Assembly: GCA_030039935.1 (NCBI GenBank)
Contig: JASHUQ010000078.1
Location: 1 to 18,715, forward strand
Origin: Microcaldota archaeon
GTDB taxonomy: Archaea > Micrarchaeota > Micrarchaeia > Micrarchaeales > Micrarchaeaceae
Reading direction: 5' to 3'
DNA: 18,715 nt
Numbering within the stretch: position 1 is the stretch's first letter; each line of letters opens with the position of its first letter. The notes beneath the pieces are model-generated. The model was given only the letters and a program-made list of their open reading frames with translations. It had not been told where the DNA came from and did no database searches. Made by a program: the position numbers and the translations under genes. Shown here in pieces: positions 1 to 6,427 of the stretch.

Positions 1-480
1 GGATCCCACTTCTTGTACATAAGCGGCGTGGCAGGATTGGCAGCGATTATAGCGGTATCAATATTCATAGTGGTAAGGTACAGGAAAATGTTCCTTGTTC
101 TTCCCATATTGATGACAACTGCGATGGAGCTGTTCATAATAGTTTCGATCATTGGATTGATTGGAACAATAGACCTTGCTGCCGTTGCAGGAATGATAGC
201 TGTAGTTGGAACTGGGGTAGATGCGCAGATAATAATAACGGATGAGGTCGTCGCAAGGGGGGGATTGCAAACATCTGCAAAGACCCTTCTTGGAAACGCA
301 TTCTACATTGTCTGGGCCGATGCCGCTCTGCTTATAATAGCAATGCTGCCCCTCTTCTTTTCTACCTCTCTTGTATCTGTAATAGGATTCTCGGAATCAA
401 CAATAATAGGGGCTTTGCTTGGAGTTCTTATAACAAGGCCGGCATATGGTGCCATAATAAGCAAGCATTATTCAGAATAA
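1..480 (+). CDS. secD: SecD, protein-export membrane protein (3' end, 5' truncated)
   Basis: The reading frame is open from base 1, so this is the C-terminal part of a gene that begins outside the window. About 160 residues are visible, with five or so hydrophobic helices and the motif GTGVDAQIIITDEV, which matches the conserved TM4 region of archaeal SecD (usually TGVDDQI.ITDE). SecD is an RND-superfamily protein that works with SecF beside the SecYEG channel to help move secreted proteins across the membrane. One normally acidic position in the motif is Ala here (GVDAQ instead of GVDDQ). The gene ends 7 bp before the NMD3 gene, suggesting co-transcription. The family call is confident; SecD rather than SecF is based on the ITDE motif. 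Confidence 0.85.
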   Translation, partial: GSHFLYISGVAGLAAIIAVSIFIVVRYRKMFLVLPILMTTAMELFIIVSIIGLIGTIDLAAVAGMIAVVGTGVDAQIIITDEVVARGGLQTSAKTLLGNAFYIVWADAALLIIAMLPLFFSTSLVSVIGFSESTIIGALLGVLITRPAYGAIISKHYSE

Positions 481-487
481 TGATTCC

Positions 488-1147
488 ATGATAAAGTACT
501 GCCCGATTTGCAACAGGTCCAGCGACAAGTTTAGGTTTGTTGGAGAATTCTGCGAGGTTTGTGTTGCAGACAAGATGAAGAAGAATATTCCGGATAGAAT
601 AGAAATAGAGAGGTGCAAGTCCTGCGGAAGAATAAGGGCAAAGGAGGGCTACATTCAATTGGACAATGGAACTCTTAGAGAGGCCGTAAAGAGATCCCTT
701 GGAACAAAGTGCGAGGTAAAGATAGTAAAGCAGAAGGAGAAAAGCGCGGTAGTGAACTTCCATTGCGAAGCCGATTATGGGTATGCGGATTTTGACAAAG
801 AGATAATGCTAAATTTCAAGAAAATAATGTGCATAGACTGCTATAGAAAAACATCGGGCTATTACGAAGCGCTTGTGCAGCTTAGGGGAGTGCAGCAAAA
901 GGCAGACAAGGCAATGAGCAAGATAACAAGATATGTGGAAAAGAATGGGGCTTTCATCTCAAGGATAGATGAGACGGAACATGGAATAGACATTTACATA
1001 AGCGACAAGGAGATGATGAACCATTTCTTCCAGCTGTACAAAATGAAGCCAAAAAGATCATTCACTTTGCACGGAGTCAAAAACGGGAGAAGGATTTACA
1101 GGAATGTTTATCTTTTGAGGTTTGATAAAGAGCTTACAGCAGATTAG
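488..1147 (+). CDS. NMD3 family protein, ribosome biogenesis
   Basis: A 219-aa protein with the zinc-binding cysteine pattern of the archaeal NMD3 family: CPIC near residue 5, FCEVC near 20, CKSCGR near 43 and CIDC near 116, the last followed by the signature R.TSGYYEALVQLRG. Eukaryotic NMD3 is the 60S export adaptor and binds the large subunit at the joining face; archaeal homologues are thought to act in late large-subunit maturation. The part after residue 130 resembles the shorter archaeal forms without the eukaryotic export signals. The ATG lies 7 bp after the SecD stop, so the two genes probably share a transcript. Confidence 0.85.
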   Translation: MIKYCPICNRSSDKFRFVGEFCEVCVADKMKKNIPDRIEIERCKSCGRIRAKEGYIQLDNGTLREAVKRSLGTKCEVKIVKQKEKSAVVNFHCEADYGYADFDKEIMLNFKKIMCIDCYRKTSGYYEALVQLRGVQQKADKAMSKITRYVEKNGAFISRIDETEHGIDIYISDKEMMNHFFQLYKMKPKRSFTLHGVKNGRRIYRNVYLLRFDKELTAD

Positions 1148-1201
1148 CCATTTATCTTAGGAATACAGTATTCCATTCTGGCATGTTTATTGCAAGCTCA
1201 T

Positions 1202-1213
1202 CGCCGTGCGGCG
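1202..1213. other. Small GC-rich inverted repeat between convergent genes
   Basis: CGCCG-TG-CGGCG lies just past the stop of the minus-strand gene and 55 bp past the NMD3 stop. With a 2-nt centre it would form a stem of at most 4 bp. No poly-T run follows, so it is only weakly supported as a transcript-end structure. Confidence 0.25.
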
Positions 1214-1215
1214 GT

Positions 1216-1743
1216 TTAACTACCAGTCTGTCCTTTTCCTACACGCAAAAGATCAACAATTAGCGGCTTGGTTTCAAGCTGCGCCACAAGAGCGGTATCG
1301 CCAGCTCTGTAGTTCGTAAAGACAACTAGGCCGTCCACAAGGTCGAAACTGGCGATCAAAGGCCTCTTCTCCCTTATTGCATTTCTGATTGATAGTTCAT
1401 TAAGTATCAGGGTTTTTTCTGGCGCTATAATTCTCCATTCATTTAATGATACAAGATAGATTCCTCTTTCTTCTCCTTCTCGCACTATTTTGTAATATAA
1501 GTTACCATCTTCATCTGGTTTACCAAGAGCAAGGAGTTCTTCTATTCTTTCTGTACTTGCAAATCTCCATCTTTCGCCTTCATCTTCTCTCATTTCTTCT
1601 ACATAGCTCCTAGACATAACTATAGATATCAAGTCTGCAACGTTTTCGATTTCTGAAACTCTTTGATAATTCACTTCAACAGTTGATGACCTAACAGCGG
1701 GGGTTTCTCCTATTTTGATAGCAGATGCGGTTACTTGAGGCAT
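1216..1743 (-). CDS. Unrecognised 175-aa soluble protein
   Basis: I do not recognise this protein. It is soluble and acidic, with no signal peptide, membrane helix or cysteine. Residues 1-30 look extended; 30-75 are helical with an acidic stretch (EEMREDEGERWRF); the rest alternates short strands (LYYKIV, GIYLVSL, EWRIIAPE, GLVVFTNY), suggesting a small alpha/beta domain. The ATG is supported by a GGTGAG Shine-Dalgarno three bases upstream and by a TATA-like stretch. It is a single-gene unit, convergent with NMD3. Codon use (many GAA and AGA, many A/T third positions in the middle) seems different from the neighbouring GAG/AAG-rich genes, which could reflect transfer. That impression is by eye, not a calculation. 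Confidence 0.7.
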   Translation of the reverse strand: MPQVTASAIKIGETPAVRSSTVEVNYQRVSEIENVADLISIVMSRSYVEEMREDEGERWRFASTERIEELLALGKPDEDGNLYYKIVREGEERGIYLVSLNEWRIIAPEKTLILNELSIRNAIREKRPLIASFDLVDGLVVFTNYRAGDTALVAQLETKPLIVDLLRVGKGQTGS

Positions 1744-1745
1744 TT

Positions 1746-1790
1746 ACTCACCGTATTATCTGCTCTTTTATAAGATATTTATAGTGTTTG
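1746..1790 (-). promoter_or_regulatory. Promoter and Shine-Dalgarno of the 175-aa gene
   Basis: Read on the minus strand, an A/T-rich TATA-like segment (ACTATAAATATC and TTATAAAAG, about 1768-1786) lies 25-40 bp upstream of the ATG at 1743. GGTGAG sits three bases before the ATG, one of the clearest ribosome binding sites in the window. Confidence 0.5.
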
Positions 1791-1846
1791 TTTATCTTTG
1801 CTTAAATTGCGTTTGGGCTCTATCGCCTTTGCAAATGAGACAAAGG

Positions 1847-2326
1847 TTATGAAGATTCCTGAATGTAAACACAGGGTATGTTGGAATTTGTAGGACACGC
1901 ATTCTGCGCACTGATATTGACAAGATAGGTTCCAGGGTTCTCTATTCCTTCAAGATAGCCGCTGATGTTTATTGGAGTGTATGAGGTAATGTAGCTTGAT
2001 CCAGCGCTTGTGCTTATTACAAACACAACTTCGTGGCCCACTCCGTTTGAAAGAGTGCCAACGTATATCCCTTGCACGCCAGGAGGAACCTGGACAAGCA
2101 CAAGCTGCTTTGCCGGAAATCCCTCTGATCCTACTGTAGTTGCTATGCTTGCGAGCTTGCTTGTCGCTGCCTGGGATTCTGCAGAAGAAAGTGATGAGTT
2201 TGAAGATGATATCTGGACAAACGCGAGCACAACTATCGGAAGAAGGATTATGAGGCCAAAAGAAACGGTGATAAGAAGCTCGAAGCTTGATTGCCCTTTC
2301 AGCTTGCTAACATGCATGTTATTCAT
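1847..2326 (-). CDS. Type IV pilin-like protein with class III signal peptide
   Basis: The N-terminus has a short basic leader followed by KLKG|QSSFELLI and a hydrophobic helix of about 20 residues. This fits the archaeal class III signal peptide, in which a FlaK/PibD-type peptidase cleaves before Q and a Glu sits at position +5. The rest (about 125 aa) is Ser/Thr-rich and beta-prone with two C-terminal cysteines (NACP, IPCV) and two NIS glycosylation sequons, as expected for an extracellular pilin domain. The start is uncertain: GTG at 2332, ATG at 2326 and ATG at 2317 are all in frame. The first two overlap the end of the upstream CBS gene, the last leaves a 1-bp gap; all keep the signal peptide. 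No pilus ATPase or TadC-like gene is in the window. Confidence 0.75.
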   Translation of the reverse strand: MNNMHVSKLKGQSSFELLITVSFGLIILLPIVVLAFVQISSSNSSLSSAESQAATSKLASIATTVGSEGFPAKQLVLVQVPPGVQGIYVGTLSNGVGHEVVFVISTSAGSSYITSYTPINISGYLEGIENPGTYLVNISAQNACPTNSNIPCVYIQESS

Positions 2327-3494
2327 ATTCACTACCCTGATCCATCCCTTCCTTAAATTGGGTGACTTTTCTTATAGAGAGATACCTCTCCTTTTTCTTC
2401 TTTACCTCTTTCATAAGCTTATTCAGTAAAAGATTAAGAGTCTTCTCCAATGTAAAGTCGCTGGCGTTGATGTAGATTGTCCCCTGTTTCTCCATAGACA
2501 ATCTTGAATGCATCTCGTACCTATCGCCTTTTATCTTCTTTATGTTCAGGTTTATGTAAAGAGCCTTTGCCCCTTTTATCTTCTCCGCCTTTCTCATGAA
2601 CGCCTTAAGCGCATCCCTTATTTCCTCTTCATACTCGTATGTGTTTTCATCAAGCCCGGATATGAACACCTGGTTTTCTTCTATTCTTCTTCTTGACACG
2701 AGGCTTCCGAATATGTCGAAAACTGTGAGTATTCCAATCGGCCTTGCGTTTCTCACAACTATAAGAGATGATATGTTCTTCTCTATCATTATTCTTGACA
2801 CATCTGAAAGGTTCTTGCTGTAGTCTATGACAATCGGATTTTTGTTTGCAACGCTAGACAATGGAATGTTTGAAGGGTTGTATATCTGCGTTTTCATCTC
2901 TGGTAATCTCTCAGTCCTTTGAAGATAGTTGTGTGCTATGTCATAATTGGTTATTATTCCGAAGAGCCTGTTCTTCTGAACAACCACAAGCCTGCTGATC
3001 TTGTTTGCTCTCATCACAGCCCTTGCCTGTGACACATTTGAATTTGCATCTATTGCAATGACAGGAGTTGTCATCACTTCGCTTACAGGTATGTCGTTCA
3101 GGAAACCCAGCGATAGAAGCATTTTGAGAAGCGTAAACCTTTTCAGTATTCCTTTTATACCATATCCAGTGGAATATGGCAGGGCCTTTGTCCTGACCCT
3201 ATAGAAATCATGAAGAACCTCGTCAACCGAATTGCTGTTTGTTATGACTGGAGCCTTTATCGCGAATCCTTCGGCATTGTTATTGTTCCTTGCGCCAACA
3301 CGGAAACCACCGCTGAAATTGTGTATTGCCTTGTTGTCTATTATTCCAAAATATTTGCTGTTCTTGTTTATAACAACAGCGCCATACCTGTCTACTGATG
3401 AGATTATCCTTGTAATTGGGGTCTTGCTGTCAAATACCTCTGTTTTTGATATAAGCTCTTGCGGTATAACGGGATGTATCGATTCTGAATCCAA
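2319..3494 (-). CDS. Four-CBS-domain protein with C-terminal HPF/RaiA-like domain (putative ribosome hibernation factor)
   Basis: The 391-aa protein has four CBS units at about residues 9-60, 78-130, 136-190 and 210-265. The last two are clearest (VSEVMTTPVIAID...RLFGIITNYDI; PLSSVANKNPIVID...RPIGILTVFDI). CBS pairs form Bateman modules that bind adenine nucleotides. Residues 275-370 (QVFISGLDEN... ALYINLNIKKIKGDRYEM... TIYINASDFTLEKTLNLLL) have the beta-alpha-beta-beta-beta-alpha pattern and basic tail of the HPF/RaiA ribosome-associated fold. CBS-containing hibernation factors are reported in archaea, so nucleotide-sensed ribosome silencing is plausible. The start is TTG, supported by GGTG six bases upstream; no ATG lies near. 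The gene overlaps or abuts the pilin gene downstream. The CBS call is firm, the HPF-like call moderate. Confidence 0.8.
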   Translation of the reverse strand: MDSESIHPVIPQELISKTEVFDSKTPITRIISSVDRYGAVVINKNSKYFGIIDNKAIHNFSGGFRVGARNNNNAEGFAIKAPVITNSNSVDEVLHDFYRVRTKALPYSTGYGIKGILKRFTLLKMLLSLGFLNDIPVSEVMTTPVIAIDANSNVSQARAVMRANKISRLVVVQKNRLFGIITNYDIAHNYLQRTERLPEMKTQIYNPSNIPLSSVANKNPIVIDYSKNLSDVSRIMIEKNISSLIVVRNARPIGILTVFDIFGSLVSRRRIEENQVFISGLDENTYEYEEEIRDALKAFMRKAEKIKGAKALYINLNIKKIKGDRYEMHSRLSMEKQGTIYINASDFTLEKTLNLLLNKLMKEVKKKKERYLSIRKVTQFKEGMDQGSEYE

Positions 3495-3499
3495 TCCAG

Positions 3500-3540
3500 C
3501 ACCTATAAATAAAATATAAACGATAAAGTATAAATAAGAA
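3500..3540. promoter_or_regulatory. Divergent promoter region: CBS gene (-) and tRNA-Cys (+)
   Basis: The 66 bp between the CBS start and the tRNA hold A/T-rich TATA-like boxes in both directions. On the plus strand AAGTATAAATAAG (3526-3538) is centred about 28 bp before the first tRNA base, the normal archaeal distance. On the minus strand TTTATATTTTATTTATA (about 3504-3520) precedes the CBS start, and GGTG (3500-3503) acts as its Shine-Dalgarno. Confidence 0.55.
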
Positions 3541-3560
3541 GCAATAAAAGGTATTGCGTT

Positions 3561-3631
3561 GCCAGGATGGCAGATCGGCTATGCGGCCGCCTGCAGAGCG
3601 GCATAGGGGGGTTCAACTCCCTCTCCTGGCT
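3561..3631 (+). tRNA. tRNA-Cys (anticodon GCA)
   Basis: The full cloverleaf can be drawn by hand. Acceptor stem GCCAGGA (3561-3567) pairs with TCCTGGC (3624-3630). The D stem is GCA/TGC with a fourth non-canonical pair. Anticodon stem GCCGC/GCGGC encloses loop CTGCAGA, giving anticodon GCA at 3593-3595. The variable loop is ATAG. The T stem GGGGG/CCCTC has one G-T pair around loop TTCAACT. The discriminator base at 3631 is T (U73), the main identity element for cysteinyl-tRNA synthetase. CCA is not encoded and there is no intron. It carries the left boundary of a small insertion: its 3' 47 bases recur at 4254-4300. Confidence 0.95.
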
Positions 3632-3660
3632 TTCTGAAGAAGCTCGTCTTTTATGATGCC

Positions 3661-3684
3661 TTTATAAGTATTTTTACTTATAAA
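3661..3684. promoter_or_regulatory. Perfect 10-bp inverted repeat over a TATA-like box (probable operator)
   Basis: TTTATAAGTA-TTTT-TACTTATAAA is a perfect 24-bp palindrome ending 26 bp before the TTG start of the first gene of the module. Its left arm is itself TATA-like (TTTATAAG), so a dimer bound here would block transcription initiation. This is the arrangement expected for an autoregulated toxin-antitoxin operon. It could alternatively be a terminator for the tRNA, although the stem is entirely A/T-rich apart from one G-C pair. Confidence 0.55.
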
Positions 3685-3710
3685 TACTCACATTTTGAAT
3701 TGGTAATCTC

Positions 3711-4004
3711 TTGGGGTTTATAATTGCTAAGTATAACAAAAAGGTAACTTTTACTGTAGAGGGAGTTAGGCACATCGTATTTAGACATCCTGAAATAGAT
3801 GGATTGCTGAAAGAAATCGGAGAGACTTTGAAAACGCCGGAGTTGGTAATTACGAGTAAATACGATAAGAAAGTGTGGATTTACTATAAGTTTTATGAAA
3901 CCCACAAAGGTTATTTAAGCGTTGTAGTCAAAATATTCAATGGCGAAGGCTTGCTATTGACAAGCTATATCACAGATAGGATAAAGACTGGTGAAAAGGT
4001 ATGA
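3711..4004 (+). CDS. PBECR/DUF4258-like small protein, putative RNase toxin
   Basis: A 97-aa basic protein. The pattern VEGVRHIVFRHPEI, then VWIYYKFYE, YLSVVVKIF and a terminal LLTSYITDRIKTGEKV resembles the small barnase/EndoU/colicin/RelE-like nucleases grouped as PBECR, and DUF4258-type proteins. There an early HI..RHPE helix and a late TAY.T..IK.G strand are conserved and possibly catalytic. The start is TTG; no better in-frame start exists after the upstream stop. The gene shares a 4-nt ATGA overlap with the DUF2283 gene behind it, so translation is coupled. It lies inside the tRNA-Cys-bounded insertion, as expected for an addiction or defence cargo. Toxicity is inferred from family resemblance and neighbourhood only. 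Confidence 0.65.
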   Translation: MGFIIAKYNKKVTFTVEGVRHIVFRHPEIDGLLKEIGETLKTPELVITSKYDKKVWIYYKFYETHKGYLSVVVKIFNGEGLLLTSYITDRIKTGEKV

Positions 4005-4237
4005 AAGAAAAATTAAGATTTATGTTCGATGAGAAAGGAGATATATTAGACATATCTATAGGGAAACCAAAGAAAGCTATTTCGAAACAACTGGAAGACG
4101 ATATACTTGTTAGGATCAGTCCAAAAACAAAGAAAATAATCGGATTTACTATACTTAATTTTAGAAAAAGATTCAAGGAGTCAAAATCAGCTAAAGAGAT
4201 AAACACACCAATCAAAGCAAGCATCAGCTTGGCGTAG
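4001..4237 (+). CDS. DUF2283 family protein, putative antitoxin
   Basis: A 78-aa protein with the DUF2283 layout: an N-terminal strand with F.FDEKGDILDISIG, a middle LEDDILVRISP, then KKIIGFTILNFRKRF. DUF2283 proteins are small beta-rich proteins often coded beside DUF4258 or related nuclease-like genes, and are generally assumed to be their antitoxins. The start ATG overlaps the stop of the preceding gene (ATGA). The C-terminus (ESKSAKEINTPIKASISLA) is longer than the core and may be disordered. The stop lies 16 bp before the duplicated tRNA half, so the gene is the last item in the element. Confidence 0.7.
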   Translation: MKEKLRFMFDEKGDILDISIGKPKKAISKQLEDDILVRISPKTKKIIGFTILNFRKRFKESKSAKEINTPIKASISLA

Positions 4238-4253
4238 TCCACATCTGTTATGA

Positions 4254-4300
4254 GGCCGCCTGCAGAGCGGCGAATAGGGGTTCAACTCCCTCTCCTGGCT
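4254..4300 (+). pseudogene. Displaced 3' half of tRNA-Cys (att-site repeat)
   Basis: This direct copy of bases 3585-3631 contains the whole anticodon arm, T arm and 3' acceptor strand including the T discriminator. No 5' half (GCCAGGA and D arm) precedes it. The variable region is GAAT instead of ATAG, which leaves an A-C mismatch at the base of the T stem (GGGG pairs, the fifth pair is lost). That fits a non-functional displaced half. A working split-tRNA 3' half is unlikely because an intact tRNA-Cys exists 670 bp away. Confidence 0.75.
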
Positions 4301-4301
4301 C

Positions 4302-4766
4302 TTACACATCAAGCACAACGGTTATCTCATATTCGTGGTCCTTGTCTTTGTAGTCAATTCCTCTTTCTTTGAATTTTAGATCGAATTTTGACACTCCTTT
4401 TACCTCAAACTTGGCAAATTTCTGGTCCTTTTCTTTTGCATGGCATTTCGCAAAGAAAAATGTCTTACCCCTCCAGTTTTTGTACATGGTATCGGTAACC
4501 TTATATGCAAAAAGACCATTTGCCTCTGCTTGTGAAAGCGCTGACTGCAGTGTTTCCCACATAAGGTCGGTTATGCTGCTTCCTTGCACGTCCGCCTTTA
4601 TCTCAAACAGATGCTCCTTTGACTTCCACTTTTCAAGTTTCTTTATATCTGCAATAGTGTTGAACATTGCAAGAAGCGCATTTTCGAAAAGCGTTTCAAA
4701 TTCATCAGCATAAGCTAGGAACTCTATATCCGCAGTATGGTCAAGATACTTGTATCCTTCTGACAT
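4302..4766 (-). CDS. Archease, activator of the RtcB RNA ligase
   Basis: A 154-aa protein of normal archease length, starting MSEGYKYLDHTADIEF. The DHTADI motif carries the conserved metal-binding Asp, and the C-terminal KDKDHEYEITVVLDV holds the second acidic cluster. Archease promotes guanylylation and turnover of RtcB, the 3'-phosphate ligase that joins tRNA exons in archaea. No rtcB is in the window. The ATG is preceded by GGTG six bases upstream and a TATA-like TTAATAAAGTATT. It is convergent with, and ends 1 bp from, the displaced tRNA-Cys half, so its original downstream neighbour was the tRNA gene. Confidence 0.92.
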   Translation of the reverse strand: MSEGYKYLDHTADIEFLAYADEFETLFENALLAMFNTIADIKKLEKWKSKEHLFEIKADVQGSSITDLMWETLQSALSQAEANGLFAYKVTDTMYKNWRGKTFFFAKCHAKEKDQKFAKFEVKGVSKFDLKFKERGIDYKDKDHEYEITVVLDV

Positions 4767-4779
4767 AAAGCACCATTTT

Positions 4780-4884
4780 TCAATACTTTATTAACCTTAA
4801 CCTCTAATAAATATTGTCCTGTGAAGACAAGAGTAACTACTGAACTATGATGAAGACCATTTCGGCCGAGGACATTTGGTGCTA
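4780..4884. promoter_or_regulatory. Divergent promoter region: archease (-) and archaeosortase (+)
   Basis: TATA-like boxes face both ways: TTAATAAAGTATT on the minus strand (about 4782-4794) and CTCTAATAAATATTG on the plus strand (about 4802-4816). The plus-strand gene would then have a leader of roughly 45 bases. GGTG at 4878-4881 lies 3 bases before ATG 4885 and favours that start over the TTG and GTG further upstream. Confidence 0.4.
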
Positions 4885-6423
4885 ATGATGGAGGGAAATT
4901 CCAGAAAGCTAATAGGGATTATGTTTATTTTTGCCGGGCTTGCCATCGCAATGGTAAACATAATGCTTATAACGAATTTCTCGATTCTTGACACCAATCC
5001 GACTACATATGTCATTGTCCCAATGCTTATGCTGTTCGCGCTTTTGATTTTCTCTTTAAAGGAAAAACTCGTTTTTTCATACAACAAAAGAAACGTTTTA
5101 TTTGGGCTTGTGCTTTTCATAATTTATATTTTATTAATCTCGTATTTGAGGGGCGCATTGTCGTCAGTTTTTGGCACATATGGGATATACGCACTTATAC
5201 TTCCGGTTTTGATCTCCTCTTTTGTAATCATTTTCTTTGGAATTGATGGTATAAAGAGGCTGAAAACTTTGATTATATACTCACTGTTCTGCTCACCCCT
5301 AATTCTCATGCCCATATTGTACCAGAATTCCGCATTCGCCAATGCAAATGCATATTTTGTTTATGATGTGCTCAAGCTTTTCGGCGCCCCAGTATCAATC
5401 AATGGAATTGTGATAACATCTGCGCTCAACACGAGCATATCAATAGCTACCACTTGCGCCCCGCTTGGCATCTTTGCTGCACTAGTAATGTTTCTTGTTC
5501 CAGTTGCATATTTGTATGAAGGAAAGCTTTCCAGAAAAGCGCTTTGGATATTGTCTGGGATTGTTCTTTTGCTCTTATTCAACCTCATGAGGATGTTCGT
5601 AATATCGCTTTCCTGGGCGTATTATGGGATTGGTCCAGCTGTAACACTGTTCCACATATTTGCCGGTCAGATTCTTTTCTATATAGCAATAATAGCCATG
5701 CTTCTAGTTGGAACAAAATATGGACTGGTTATAAAGAGGATCAAAAAGGGAATGTTTGGTATCATTGCAAAGGACTTTGGGAAAAGAGGAATGAATGGAA
5801 TCGCACTTCAGTCCTTTCTTGTAATAGTGCTTGGGGTTATTGGCTTGCTTTTCACCCTTCCGTATTTGAATATCGTCAATGCATCTCCGACATTTTTCTA
5901 CAATGAGATAAACTCAACAGCATACCTTTACAGTTTGAGAGGTATAGGGAGCGCTCTTTCCTTGGTAAGCAGCAATGTAATATTCATAGGATCCACGTAT
6001 GCTGGTGCTGGATTCGCGTTGGTGAACCAGTCAAACCTTAACAATTCTGTATATGTGATTGCGAATGTGAGTTCTAGTCCGTCACTAGGCAGACTCATAA
6101 CAAATTACACAGATATCTATGATATGCATTCTTACATTCTAAGGAATGGGATAACCCTGCACGGTGCAATAGAAATGTCAGGCAACCTAAGTTTCGATGT
6201 AGATTATTTTGCAATCCCGTATAACGTATCTGGCGGTTTTGTTTCAGTGGATTATGAGGTGTTTAAATTGGAAACACAATATTCACCTTGCAAAATAGGC
6301 TATTCCTCTATCGGCGCTTTCAACTACATAGAATCGATGATATACAACATATTGAATGGAAGGCTCGCATACAGCAACTCCGGATTTATATGCAAGGCTT
6401 ACGAGCTTGCAGAGCCGAGATGA
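4885..6423 (+). CDS. Archaeosortase/exosortase family transpeptidase with extra C-terminal extracytoplasmic domain
   Basis: A polytopic membrane protein of 512 aa from ATG 4885. Residues 1-270 hold about eight hydrophobic helices and the exosortase/archaeosortase catalytic triad in order: Cys191 in TTCAPLG, Arg236 in FNLMRMF and His257 in LFHIFAGQ. These enzymes cut a C-terminal tripartite signal (short motif, TM helix, basic tail) on surface proteins and may attach them to lipid. After one more TM helix near residue 313 there are about 180 residues with several N-X-S/T sequons, predicted outside the cell, which minimal archaeosortases lack. The ATG is chosen because GGTG lies just upstream. 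A Nudix-UDG gene begins 4 bp after the stop. No substrate with a recognisable sorting signal is in the window. Confidence 0.85.
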   Translation: MMEGNSRKLIGIMFIFAGLAIAMVNIMLITNFSILDTNPTTYVIVPMLMLFALLIFSLKEKLVFSYNKRNVLFGLVLFIIYILLISYLRGALSSVFGTYGIYALILPVLISSFVIIFFGIDGIKRLKTLIIYSLFCSPLILMPILYQNSAFANANAYFVYDVLKLFGAPVSINGIVITSALNTSISIATTCAPLGIFAALVMFLVPVAYLYEGKLSRKALWILSGIVLLLLFNLMRMFVISLSWAYYGIGPAVTLFHIFAGQILFYIAIIAMLLVGTKYGLVIKRIKKGMFGIIAKDFGKRGMNGIALQSFLVIVLGVIGLLFTLPYLNIVNASPTFFYNEINSTAYLYSLRGIGSALSLVSSNVIFIGSTYAGAGFALVNQSNLNNSVYVIANVSSSPSLGRLITNYTDIYDMHSYILRNGITLHGAIEMSGNLSFDVDYFAIPYNVSGGFVSVDYEVFKLETQYSPCKIGYSSIGAFNYIESMIYNILNGRLAYSNSGFICKAYELAEPR

Positions 6424-6427
6424 TCCT

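Larger units (their letters stand above)
3585..4300 (+). mobile_element. Mini integrated element in the tRNA-Cys gene (about 670 bp, no integrase)
   Basis: The last 47 bases of tRNA-Cys (3585-3631) are repeated in direct orientation at 4254-4300. The first 18 bases and last 24 bases are identical; the five between differ, as if GA were gained and GG lost. This is the usual scar of integrase-mediated insertion into a tRNA gene: the element restores the tRNA and leaves the displaced 3' half at its far end. Between the repeats are only a promoter palindrome and two small overlapping genes resembling a toxin-antitoxin pair, with no integrase. It could be a non-autonomous cassette, the remnant of a larger element, or a locally duplicated tRNA half. 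Confidence 0.7.

Noticed and set aside
4254-4300. A functional split-tRNA 3' half, as known in Nanoarchaeum
   Set aside because: An intact tRNA-Cys with the same anticodon lies 670 bp upstream, the half has a T-stem mismatch, and I found no matching 5' half in the window.
6356-6427. Longer N-terminus of the Nudix-UDG protein starting at 6356
   Set aside because: That stretch lies inside the archaeosortase gene in another frame, and the Nudix domain begins naturally at ATG 6428.
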